Of a stretch of DNA of 64,000 nt, positions 46,165 to 55,780 are shown piece after piece. Made by a program: the position numbers and the translations under genes. Location: assembly GCF_000011225.1 (NCBI RefSeq), contig NC_004432.1:1054001-1118000 (forward strand), given 5' to 3'. Below the pieces are notes generated by a model that saw only the letters and a list, made by a program, of their open reading frames with translations, did no database searches and was not told the DNA's origin. Origin of the DNA: Malacoplasma penetrans HF-2 (GTDB taxonomy: Bacteria > Bacillota_I > Bacilli_A > Mycoplasmatales > Mycoplasmoidaceae). The stretch's first letter is position 1, and the number at the start of each line of letters is the position of its first letter.

Positions 46165-47637
46165 TTAGTTACTTTCCTCATCTAATATTTTTAATATTTC
46201 ATCCACTGTTGTTTTTATATCACTTTCAAGCCTAGATCTCTCTTCACGATATTTAGCAATTAATTCTCTAGGTTCTAGTATTTCTTCCTCAATTTGTGGA
46301 AAACTACACAAATTTAAATCATAATTTCTTTTTTTTAATTCTTCTTTTGTATATTTTTTGGCTTTAAAGTTTCCATCAACTTCTATTTCTTCCCTATTAT
46401 TTCATCACTCAATAACAGGATTAAAATGTTCTATTTTAATTGGCTTAGTTTTAGAAAAATTTTTATATCCTTCTGGCATGTCCATTCTATAAAACCATGT
46501 TTCCTCAGTTGGTTTTGTATTTTCAAAAAACAAGATATTAGTATTAATTGTTGTATAAGGAGAAAAAACACTATGAGGCAATCTAATAACTGTATGAAGA
46601 TTAAATTCATTTAATAATTTTTCTTTAATTGCAACTTTTGCATTACTAGTATCAAACAAAAAACCATCAGGAATAATTGCTGCACATCTTCCATTCTTTT
46701 TAAGTCTATACATCATTAAAATAATAAATAAATCTGCTGTTTCACTACTTCTTAATGTACTAGGAAAATTATTTTTAATGGCTTCTTTTTCAGAACCTCC
46801 ATAAGGAGGGTTCATTAAAATTATTTCAAATTTATCACTTTCTTTATAATCTCTAACATTTTTCTCTAAAGAGTTTGTATGAAAAATTTTAGGTTCATCT
46901 ACATCGTGTAACAGTACATTTGTAATACACAATAGATATGGTAATGGCTTCTTTTCAATTCCATAAATTGAATTATTATACATTACATTATCTTCGGTTG
47001 TTTTACTATTCTTTTCTAAATGATTTAATGCAGAAGTTAAAAAACCACCTGTTCCACAGGCAAAATCTGCAACTCTTTCACCTAACTTTGGATCAATCAT
47101 TTTAACAATAAAATCAGTTAAAGCGCGAGGTGTATAAAATTCTCCTGCATTACCTGCACTTTGTAAACTTTTCAAAATTGTTTCATAAATTTCACCAAAT
47201 TCATGTCTTTCTTTGTATTTGGTGAAATCAATTTCATTAATAACATTAATAACTTGTCTTAAAAATATTCCATCCTTCATGTAATTTGCTGCATCTTCAA
47301 ATACGTATTTTACAATTTTTTGTCTTAATGGAGTTTCAGTACTAATTTGTAAATTTTTTAAAGTAGGAAATAAATCATTATTAACTAACTTAAGTAAATC
47401 ATCACCAGTTAAAACATTATTGCTACGATTGTCTATTGCTCAGTTCCGTCATTGCAAATGTTCAGGAATAATGCTTTGGTAATCCTTAGATAATATTTTC
47501 CATTCTTGTTCTTTAGAATCATAAACTTTTAAAAAGAACATCCAAGTCATTTGACTAATTCTTTGGGCATCACCGTCAACACCCGGATCTTTTCTCATTA
47601 TATCTTGAATCCTTTTAACTAAATTACTAACTGCCAT
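46165..47637 (-). CDS. hsdM: type I restriction-modification DNA methyltransferase subunit
   Basis: 490 residues. N6-adenine methyltransferase: SAM motif I VADFACGTGGFL and catalytic motif IV NPPYGG (N-P-P-Y) are intact, with GNAGEFYTPRALTDF before motif I as in HsdM. N-terminal helical domain (MAVSNLVKRIQDIMRKDPGV). Modifies the host DNA at the HsdS-chosen site. Several Trp codons here are TGG, mixed with TGA. Located 21 bp after hsdR and 6 bp before hsdS. Confidence 0.96.
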
Positions 47638-47658
47638 TTTTTTCTCCTTTAATTTTGA

Positions 47659-49578
47659 TTAACTATATAAAGCATTGTGGATATCATTTACTGCATCAGT
47701 ATAATTATTTTTCCCACCAAAAATTTCAATAACCTCTATAATGGATCATTTATTATTAATCTCCTTCAATTTAAGATTATTTTCATCTGCAAAATCTTGT
47801 AAATTACCATTTGAATATTGTTCCAATAAAACTTCTAATATTTTTCTTCTTTCTTCAGGTTGTTGATCTAGAATTTCAATAACTTTTGGTTTGTTTGCTC
47901 TTTCTTTTCTAGTTATTGGTTTCATTCCATAAGCAATTTTACAAAGTAAATCAAAATCATCAACACTAGAATCAGAATTAAACAATTCTCTTATTTTTTT
48001 AATAAAAAAACCTTTATTTTCCAATTCATTTAAGATTATTACTCTTTTGTCTTTATCCTTTCAAAAATTCAAAAAATCATTATATTGACCAAACTCTTTT
48101 AATATATAATCTCTCGCATCAACTTCAAATAATTTAAAGTCTTGTGTTATGATTTTACCTTCTTCATCATAGTATTGTTTAATTTCAGAAACTAGCTTTA
48201 CTTCTTCACTATTAACATAAATTTTCTTTCTTGTTTCAATCCCATCTTCTGTGTCATCGATTTCATCTTCAGGAAAATTATAAGTAAAACCATCACCTGT
48301 AAAATCTTTTAAATCATAATCTAAGCTTTTTATTTCTGGACCATTAAATTTTTCATCAGCAAAAAATCTAGAAGCCCCATTAAAATCAAGAATAGTAAAA
48401 TATAACTTATTTTTATCTTCTTGAATTCTAGTCCCTCTCCCTATAATTTGTTTAAATTCAGTCATGCCATTTTCGCCAAAATTGTTGTCCAAAACAATAA
48501 CTTTACATGTTCTGCAATTAACACCAGTAGTTAACAATTTTGAAGTTGTAACAATTGTTGGGTAGTCTAAATCATCATCACAAAAATTTTCCGATTCTCC
48601 TTTTCCTGTTGATTCATCACCAGTTATACGCATTACATACCTGCTATCTTTTGCACATAAATCTGAGTTTTCATTCGCTAAAGCTCTACGCATTCTTTCA
48701 GCGTGTTCAATATCCACACAAAAAACTATTGTTTTTTTATTTCTATCTGTTTTCTTCAAAAAATCTGTTATACACTTGGCTACCAATTTATCTCTTTCTT
48801 CTATAACAATTTTTGTATTAATATCTCTAGGATTATAGAACCTATCTTCTACCAAATTTCCCTCTACATCCAATTTACCTTTTTCAGGTCTATAACCAAA
48901 ACTGTCAATATTTGTATTAAATCTAATAACTTCAAATGGAGCTAAGTAGCCATCATTTATCCCATCTTTAAGTGAGTAAGTATAAATAGGTTCTCCAAAA
49001 TAATCTATATTTGATATTTCACTAGTTTCTTTTGGGGTAGCAGTCATACCAATTTTTGTAGCAGAATCAAAATATTCTAATATTTTTCTTCAATTAGAAT
49101 CATTTCTCGCACTTCCTCTATGACATTCATCAACAATTATTAAATCAAAAAAATCAGGCTTAAAACTTCGTTTCAAAAGTTCTAAATTATCTTCTTCATT
49201 CGATTCACTTAATTGTTGGTATAAAGATAAGTAAATTTGATAAGAAGTGTCCATATTTCTTTTTTCAATTTTATATAAACTATTTTTAAAAGGTTTAAAG
49301 TCTCCAGCAATAGTTTGGTCTATCAAAATATTTCTATCTGCTAAATATAAGATTTTCTTTTTTATTCCCGATTTCCACAAACGCCAAATTATTTGGAAAG
49401 CAACATAAGTTTTACCTGTTCCAGTAGCTAAAACTAATAACAATTTATTCTTACCTTTAGCAACTTCTTCAACTGTTTTATTTATTGCAACTCTTTGATA
49501 GTAACGTGGTGGATGGTGTTTCTTCACCAGAATGATATTGAGTTTCAATAATTTTTTTAAGATTTGGGAATAACTCAA
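47659..49578 (-). CDS. hsdR: type I restriction subunit HsdR, helicase/C-terminal fragment
   Basis: About 640 residues in frame 1. SF2 helicase translocase: Walker A LVLATGTGKTYVAFQ, DECH (IIVDECHRGSAR), SATK-type MTATPKETS, QIIGRGTRIQED, and a C-terminal helical domain ending HNALYS. It lacks the nuclease domain, which lies upstream in frame 2. Good homology begins at PPRYYQRVAINKT (about 49510); the ATG at 49578 is only an out-of-context start. Without a frame change the protein cannot be made from the hsdR start. Confidence 0.85.
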
Positions 49579-49999
49579 ATTCTTCTTTATATTTTTTGTT
49601 ATATAGTTCCTCAGGTGAAGGAAAATTGTCCATTGGAATAATAACTTCAGTTCCTTTTTCTAAATCACAAAATGAAAAACCTTTACCATTAGAGCTAAAA
49701 GCAAATCTAATATTTAATCTTTCTGCATAATCTTTTGCTTGCTGCATACCATAACTTATAGAATAAGATCCGCTTTTTGCTTCGACTACAGCTAAAGGTA
49801 AGTTGTCTTTATAAAAAAGAACATAGTCTGCTTTTTTAGGGTTTTCTCTTTTTGCTTTTCCTTCATGAATTATGATTTTCCCTTTAGTTAAATATTCCAT
49901 TCTAATTTGGTTTTTCAATCATCCAGCTTTTTCAAGTGCTGGTGTAATATAGTTGTATTTAACTTCTTCTTCATTTAGTTTTGTTTTAGAACCACTCAT
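49478..49999 (-). CDS. hsdR: type I restriction subunit HsdR, N-terminal nuclease fragment
   Basis: About 173 residues in frame 2 ending at TAA 49478. The PD-(D/E)xK nuclease core is visible: KADYVLFYKDNLPLAVVEAK. The start ATG at 49999 follows GGAGTT. Around 49505-49521 the sequence reads CACCATCCACCACG; removing 4 bp (TCCA) would give TPPRYYQ and fuse it to the helicase fragment. Restriction is therefore probably off in this genome while modification can continue; phase variation or sequence error are alternatives. Confidence 0.85.
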
Positions 50000-50180
50000 T
50001 TGTTAACTCCATAAAATAGATATATTTAGAAATTTTCACTACTTTTAATTTTAATAAAAGACTTACTAATTTGATTTTCATTTTTAATTATTTTTACAAA
50101 CCAACCATTCACACCCATTCATAAAATAAAAAAGATTCCGGCACCCATATGAAGTGCCGGAATCTCATAAAAAATATAAA
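50000..50180 (-). terminator. hsdR promoter region and tRNA-His terminator
   Basis: GATTCCGGCAC (50134-50144) / GTGCCGGAATC (50154-50164) is a GC-rich 11-bp perfect stem followed by TTTTTTATTTT on the minus strand, 17 bp downstream of the tRNA. 50000-50130 is AT-rich and presumably holds the hsd promoter. Confidence 0.85.
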
Positions 50181-50257
50181 TGGGGCGGTTAACGGGAATT
50201 GAACCCGCGTGTGTCTGAGTCACAGTCAGATGTGTTAGCCGCTTCACCATAACCGCC
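50181..50257 (-). tRNA. tRNA-His (anticodon GTG)
   Basis: 77-nt cloverleaf. Acceptor GCGGTTA pairs with TAACCGC; an extra 5' G(-1) faces C73, the hallmark of tRNA-His. Anticodon stem TCTGA/TCAGA with loop CTGTGAC gives GTG. T-arm loop GGTTCAATTCC present; CCA is encoded. Single tRNA gene with its own terminator. Confidence 0.96.
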
Positions 50258-50267
50258 ATACTTAAAA

Positions 50268-50273
50268 ATTATA
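50268..50273 (-). promoter_or_regulatory. -10 box of tRNA-His
   Basis: Minus-strand TATAAT 10 bp before the tRNA 5' end. No clear -35; the remaining DNA to mnmA (50274-50358) is AT-rich. Confidence 0.5.
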
Positions 50274-50358
50274 CATAATTATTAACCTTTTTAAATAAGG
50301 TTTATTAATAAATTAATTGATTATGTATAATTTTTTAATATTTAAAAGATAATATTGA

Positions 50359-51530
<1,172 letters not shown>

Positions 51531-51539
51531 AAATCTACT

Positions 51540-51990
51540 CACTTTTGCTACCATTCTAGGTAACTTTTGCACAATACCAATCATCTAAATATAGATATCG
51601 CTGAAATTTCACTAAAAAGTTTAAAGCATGTATTATGAATATGCAGAATCTTTAATTAAACAAGTAATCAACAAACTTAATAACCCTACTTCATGACTCA
51701 TCAGGTGGCCCTTATCATTTTTAATCATATCCCATAAAGGTTTATCCGGCCAAGAATAGTCTTTATGTTCAATAACCATTATATGACACCAACTCTGCCC
51801 GACACAGAATCAGCGAATCATCAATCCATAGTTTTAAATCATTCATTAACTAATTATTCTTTTAAATCATCAGCCACTAAGTCATCAGGTTACTTAGCTT
51901 TTTATTCTTTTGACTAAAAATAAAAATTAGCGAAAAGCGCAACATCTAGTTCAAATAATTTTAAACCTTATCGCGCAATATAATTAGAGC
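51540..51990 (-). ncRNA. candidate structured RNA or gene relic, comparatively GC-rich
   Basis: This stretch is visibly richer in G and C than its surroundings and is followed by a strong minus-strand terminator. Short self-complementary elements are visible on the minus strand: CTAAGT..ACTTAG near 51880-51902, ATCTA..TAGAT near 51585, TACC..GGTA near 51555. No tmRNA, RNase P or SRP RNA signature was recognised. Alternatively it is decayed coding sequence (see the short frame at 51633-51821). Confidence 0.3.
51633..51821 (-). CDS. short orphan reading frame, possible gene fragment
   Basis: 62 residues from ATG 51821 (MIRWFCVGQSWCHIM, then EHKDYSWPDKPLWDMIK) to TAA 51633. Codons such as CCG, GGC, GGG and mainly TGG for Trp (one TGA) are unlike the neighbouring genes. 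No ribosome-binding site or family recognised. An overlapping frame from 51846 (MNDLKLWIDDSLILC) also looks protein-like, so at most one is real. Confidence 0.25.
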
Positions 51991-52327
51991 ACGTTTTTTT
52001 AAATTTTTAAAAAAAATTAAAAAAATTTTAATAATTTTTTATATTTTCTTTATTTTAAAAGTTTTTTACTTATTAAAAAATATAAGAATTGGTGAAGAAA
52101 AAAGAAAGAAATTGGAAAGATTTAGTGAAGATTTTGGAAAGAATTAGGAAAGAAAAAATTTTCACTAACTAAATAAAATTATTTGTGGATAGTTGATCTA
52201 TCCAAAAAAATTTAGTAATAGATGATTATTATTACAAAATTAATAATTTAATTTATTGTATATTGCTTAAATGCAATGTCATCTTATTATTCTTTCAAAA
52301 ACACGAAATAAATTAGGAGGTACTTTA
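51991..52327 (+). promoter_or_regulatory. AT-rich leader region of the coiled-coil array
   Basis: 52010-52080 is almost pure A/T. 52085-52160 is a purine-rich stretch with GGAAAGA repeated three times on the plus strand. AGGAGGT (about 52316-52322) is a strong ribosome-binding site for ATG 52328. No gene seen. Confidence 0.5.
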
Positions 52328-52678
52328 ATGAATAAAAATAAGGATATGCTAAAATTAGTAGTAGATTTAGCAAAAAAAGTTACAAATGTTGAATTTGAAG
52401 ATCTTCAATTAAATGAAGATAAAAAAGCAGGTTCAGTTTTTGTGAAATTTGAATTGGAGCAAGACATGAGCGAAAAAATCACTTTAGCTTTAGTTTATAA
52501 AGAACTTAAAGAAATGAGAACAGAATTTAGAACTGATATTTCAGAACTAAAAACTGATGTTGCTCAACTGAAAGTTGATGTAGCTGAGCTAAAAACTGAT
52601 GTTGCTCAACTAAAAGTTGATGTGGCAGCAATCAAAGCTTGCCCTACTATTCAAAAGGAATTAAAACTTGCTCAATAA
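52328..52678 (+). CDS. coiled-coil repeat protein, tandem copy 1
   Basis: 116 residues, function unknown. N-terminal domain LKLVVDLAKKVTNVEFEDL...FVKFELEQDMSEKITLALVYKELKEMR, then a coiled coil built of two 14-residue units ELKTDVAQLKVDVA (52544-52627), and a conserved end IKACPTIQKELKLAQ. The heptads recall the DUF16/UPF0134 coiled-coil families of mycoplasmas, but homology is not established. Only this copy has a strong ribosome-binding site (AGGAGGT) and a distinct start MNKNKD, making it the likely functional or ancestral copy. Confidence 0.8.
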   Translation: MNKNKDMLKLVVDLAKKVTNVEFEDLQLNEDKKAGSVFVKFELEQDMSEKITLALVYKELKEMRTEFRTDISELKTDVAQLKVDVAELKTDVAQLKVDVAAIKACPTIQKELKLAQ

Positions 52679-52723
52679 TTAAATATTAAATAATCATAGA
52701 AAAACAATTACTAAATTTGAAAA

Positions 52724-52750
52724 GCTGGATTTCAAAATCCGGTTTTTTTA
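52724..52750 (+). terminator. terminator of copy 1
   Basis: GCTGGATTT / AAATCCGGT stem (9 bp with two G-U pairs in RNA) followed by seven Ts. The same hairpin follows each copy. Confidence 0.8.
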
Positions 52751-52793
52751 TTATCACTAACAAAATATATAATTATTCTTTTATTGAACTAAT

Positions 52794-52895
52794 GGTTTTA
52801 TATAGTTGCAAGTATAAACGTTTAAAATCAAAGATTGAATATGATAAATCTAACTTATAGGTTTTATATAGTGGTAAGTATAAATGGTTAAAACC
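52794..52895 (+). repeat. CRISPR-like repeat-spacer-repeat, unit 1
   Basis: Two similar 36-nt repeats (52794-52829 and 52860-52895), beginning GGTTTTATATAG and ending TTAAAATC or TTAAAACC, separated by exactly 30 nt. The second repeat contains the start codon of copy 2. Confidence 0.5.
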
Positions 52896-53273
52896 CATAT
52901 GCTAAAATTAGTAGTAGATTTAGCAAAAAAAGTTACAAATGTTGAATTTGAAGATCTTCAATTAAATGAAGATAAAAAAGCAGGTTCAGTTTTTGTGAAA
53001 TTTGAATTGGAGCAAGATATGAGTGAAAAAATCACTTTAGCTTTAGTTTATAAAGAACTTAAAGAAATGAGAACAGAATTTAGAACTGATATTTCAGAAC
53101 TAAAAACTGATGTTGCTCAATTGAAAGTTGATGTAGCTGAGTTAAAAACTGATGTTGCTCAACTGAAAGTTGATGTAACTGAGTTAAAAACTGATGTTGC
53201 TCAACTAAAAGTTGATGTGGCAGCAATCAAAGCTTGCCCTACTATTCAAAAGGAATTAAAAATTGCTCAATAA
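52884..53273 (+). CDS. coiled-coil repeat protein, tandem copy 2
   Basis: 129 residues. Same protein as copy 1 except for a different first few residues (MVKTHMLKLVV) and three 14-residue coiled-coil units (53097-53222) instead of two. No clear ribosome-binding site; the ATG lies in a 36-nt repeat. The internal ATG at 52899 is an alternative start. Confidence 0.7.
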   Translation: MVKTHMLKLVVDLAKKVTNVEFEDLQLNEDKKAGSVFVKFELEQDMSEKITLALVYKELKEMRTEFRTDISELKTDVAQLKVDVAELKTDVAQLKVDVTELKTDVAQLKVDVAAIKACPTIQKELKIAQ

Positions 53274-53318
53274 TTAAATATTAAATAATCATAGAAAAAC
53301 AATTACTAAATTTGAAAA

Positions 53319-53346
53319 GCTGGATTTCAAAATCCGGTTTTTTTAT
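53319..53346 (+). terminator. terminator of copy 2
   Basis: Same hairpin as after copy 1 (GCTGGATTT / AAATCCGGT) with a T run. Confidence 0.78.
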
Positions 53347-53388
53347 TATCACTAACAAAATATATAATTATTCTTTTATTGAACTAAT

Positions 53389-53489
53389 GGTCTTAAACAG
53401 TTGCAAGTATAAATGTTTAAAATCAAAGATTGAATATGCTAAATCTAACTTATAGGTTTTTATAGTCGTAAGTATAAATGGTTAAAACC
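53389..53489 (+). repeat. CRISPR-like repeat-spacer-repeat, unit 2
   Basis: 36-nt repeat (53389-53424), 30-nt spacer almost identical to unit 1, and a 35-nt repeat (53455-53489). Confidence 0.45.
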
Positions 53490-53825
53490 CATATGCTAAA
53501 ATTAGTAGTAGATTTAGCAAAAAAAGTTACAAATGTTGAATTTGAAGATCTTCAATTAAATGAAGATAAAAAAGCAGGTTCAGTTTTTGTGAAATTTGAA
53601 TTGGAGCAAGACATGAGCGAAAAAATCACTTTAGCTTTAGTTTATAAAGAACTTAAAGAAATGAGAACAGAATTTAGAACTGATATTTCAGAACTAAAAA
53701 CTGATGTTGCTCAACTGAAAGTTGATGTAGCTGAGCTAAAAACTGATGTTGCTCAACTAAAAGTTGATGTCGCAGCAATCAAAGCTTGCCCTACTATTCA
53801 AAAGGAATTAAAAATTGCTCAATAA
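53478..53825 (+). CDS. coiled-coil repeat protein, tandem copy 3
   Basis: 115 residues, two 14-residue units (53691-53774), otherwise nearly identical to copy 2. The start ATG again lies within the upstream 36-nt-type repeat, without a clear ribosome-binding site. Confidence 0.7.
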   Translation: MVKTHMLKLVVDLAKKVTNVEFEDLQLNEDKKAGSVFVKFELEQDMSEKITLALVYKELKEMRTEFRTDISELKTDVAQLKVDVAELKTDVAQLKVDVAAIKACPTIQKELKIAQ

Positions 53826-53870
53826 TTAAATATTAAATAATCATAGAAAAACAATTACTAAATTTGAAAA

Positions 53871-53897
53871 GCTGGATTTCAAAATCCGGTTTTTTTA
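53871..53897 (+). terminator. terminator of copy 3
   Basis: Same GCTGGATTT / AAATCCGGT hairpin with a T run. Confidence 0.78.
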
Positions 53898-53940
53898 TTA
53901 TCACCAAGAAAATATCTAATTATTCTTTTATTAAACTAAT

Positions 53941-54041
53941 GGTCTTATATAGTTGCAAGTATAAATGTTTAAAATCAAAGATTGAATATGATAAATCTAA
54001 CTTATAGGTTTTTATAGTGGTAAGTATAAATGGTTAAAACC
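53941..54041 (+). repeat. CRISPR-like repeat-spacer-repeat, unit 3
   Basis: Repeat 53941-53976, 30-nt spacer 53977-54006, repeat 54007-54041. Conserved with units 1 and 2 because the whole unit is duplicated. Confidence 0.45.
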
Positions 54042-54377
54042 CTATATGCTAAAATTAGTAGTAGATTTAGCAAAAAAAGTTACAAATGTTGAATTTGAAG
54101 ATCTTCAATTAATGAAGATAAAAAAGCAGGTTCAGTTTTTGTGAAATTTGAATTGGAGCAAGATATGAGCGAAAAAATCACTTTAGCTTTAGTTTATAAA
54201 GAACTTAAAGAAATGAGAACAGAGTTTAGAACTGATATTTCAGAGCTAAAAGCTGATGTTGCTCAACTAAAAGTTGATGTCACTCAACTGAAAACCGATA
54301 TGGTTGAAGTTAAAGCAGATATTGCAGCAATCAAAGCTTGTCCTACTATTCAAAAGGAATTAAAACTTGCTCAATAA
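54030..54377 (+). pseudogene. coiled-coil repeat protein, tandem copy 4 (two indels)
   Basis: Same gene with an extra T near 54043 (CCCTATATG versus CCCATATG) and a missing A near 54112 (ATTAATGAAG versus ATTAAATGAAG), which put the N-terminal domain out of frame. From 54141 the frame is open to 54377 with more divergent heptads (TQLKTDMVEVKADIAAIK). Probably non-functional. Confidence 0.75.
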
Positions 54378-54423
54378 TTAAATATTAAATAACCATAGAA
54401 AAACCAATTACTAAATTTGAAAA

Positions 54424-54448
54424 GCTGGATTGAAAAATCTGGTTTTTT
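54424..54448 (+). terminator. terminator of copy 4
   Basis: Variant of the array hairpin (GCTGGATTG / AAATCTGGT) with a T run. Confidence 0.6.
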
Positions 54449-54454
54449 ATTTTA

Positions 54455-54490
54455 ATAAACAAAAAAAATACTCTTTTTAAAAGAGTATTT
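54455..54490 (-). terminator. terminator of the Pro-rich membrane protein gene
   Basis: AAATACTCTT (54466-54475) / AAGAGTATTT (54481-54490) with T-rich minus-strand exit, 24 bp after the stop. Confidence 0.75.
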
Positions 54491-54513
54491 AATATTTGTG
54501 CTTTGCTTATAAA

Positions 54514-55182
54514 TTAAATTTTTCTTTGAAATCCATTTGGATCTCTAACATAAATAGTGTTTGGAGAACTTGGTCTTAAACCAGCTCCTTGCCCAGGTCT
54601 ATAAACTCCTGTATTTGATGGAACAGGTCTTGGCATTCCGTTTGGACCAACTGGAATTGGACCATTCATTCCATTTTGTGGTTGTTCTACTTGTTCTTCT
54701 TTAGCTGTTAAATCAACTACATTACCTGAATTGCTAGGTTGTGGTTTTACTGCATCTTTGTTATCGTTTTTAGCATTTTTAACTACTCTGTGTCTTTTGT
54801 ATAAAAGATCAGATTTAATAATTCCTGATAAAACTAGTAATGGTCAAAGGATAACAACAAGTGGTAAAAACACAAATGAAGCAGGTGTAGTTAAAACAGT
54901 AAGGTTTCTTAATCCTTTATGAGCAACATCAAGTTTAGAACCATATTGACATGCTGCTATTACCGGTAATAAGAAGAAAGCAATAAAAGATAAAACTATA
55001 AATCCACCTAATAACCCTAAAGCAATATAGTCGTTAGTATATGAGTTTACTACTGCTTCAAAGATGTTTTGAGATTCAAAAGCAGATTTTATTTTATAAA
55101 AAGCTGCAAGCCCTAAAGCAATAGCTACAATTTCTATAACTAATGAAGAGATAAGCAAATCTCTGATTTTTTTAAAAATCAT
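54514..55182 (-). CDS. membrane protein with Pro/Gly/Asn-rich C-terminal tail
   Basis: 222 residues, function unknown. Two to three membrane helices (LVIEIVAIALGLAAFYKI, ALGLLGGFIVLSFIAFFLL, SFVFLPLVVILWPLLVL) followed by a tail of about 90 residues rich in Pro, Asn and Gly (GMNGPIPVGPNGMPRPV). Start ATG 55182 with AGGGGAT upstream. Confidence 0.78.
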
Positions 55183-55292
55183 AATATATCCCCTTTTTTT
55201 ATTTTTGTTCTATATTATTTCTAATACCTAATAATTTTATAATATTTAATATGCCTATGCAATTAGTGCAAAGGTAAACAAAGACAAATAAA

Positions 55293-55331
55293 ATTGCTAA
55301 AGTTATTTCATAATAGAATAACTTTAGCAAT
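55293..55331 (-). terminator. terminator of small membrane protein gene
   Basis: Perfect 15-bp inverted repeat ATTGCTAAAGTTATT (55293-55307) / AATAACTTTAGCAAT (55317-55331), T-rich exit on the minus strand. Confidence 0.85.
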
Positions 55332-55344
55332 TCATAAATATTGA

Positions 55345-55749
55345 CTAATTACTTTTCTTTTTAAAAAAATTAACTTGTGGTTTACTTATTTGAAGGATTG
55401 ATTTAATTGAATAAATTAAAGGAATTAATATTGTTATAAAAGTAAAAATAAAATTTAAGTAAGATAATAAACTATATTTTTTATCAACTATTTCTTTATT
55501 TTTATAGATCTTTTTAAAAAGAATAATTTCATATAGTACATAGAATAAAGTTAAAAAAGATAAAACAGTAATTAATAAAACAAATGAAGTTAAATTTTCT
55601 TTTGATCCAATATTTAAATAATCTAAAAAAGTCAAAATAGAAAATACAGCAAAAGGAATAATAAAAATAATTAGAAGTAAACAAATCACTGATAATTTAA
55701 AAATTGATTTGTAAGTATCTGCTTTTATTTTAATCTTTTCTTCATTCAT
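55345..55749 (-). CDS. small multi-pass membrane protein, unknown function
   Basis: 134 residues with about four hydrophobic helices (LSVICLLLIIFIIPFAVFS, FVLLITVLSFLTLFYVLYE, YLNFIFTFITILIPLIYS). Charged N-terminus (MNEEKIKIKAD) and lysine end. No family recognised. Lies 31 bp after pip on the same strand. Confidence 0.7.
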   Translation of the reverse strand: MNEEKIKIKADTYKSIFKLSVICLLLIIFIIPFAVFSILTFLDYLNIGSKENLTSFVLLITVLSFLTLFYVLYEIILFKKIYKNKEIVDKKYSLLSYLNFIFTFITILIPLIYSIKSILQISKPQVNFFKKKSN

Positions 55750-55780
55750 TATCTATCCTTATTAATCAACTTATTTTATA

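Noticed and set aside
50181-50257. Plus-strand tRNA reading of the same locus
   Set aside because: Only the minus strand gives a complete cloverleaf with G(-1), GTG anticodon and encoded CCA.
51685-51710. CTGATGAG on the minus strand as a hammerhead ribozyme core
   Set aside because: No stem II hairpin follows and no paired GAAA with flanking stems could be found.
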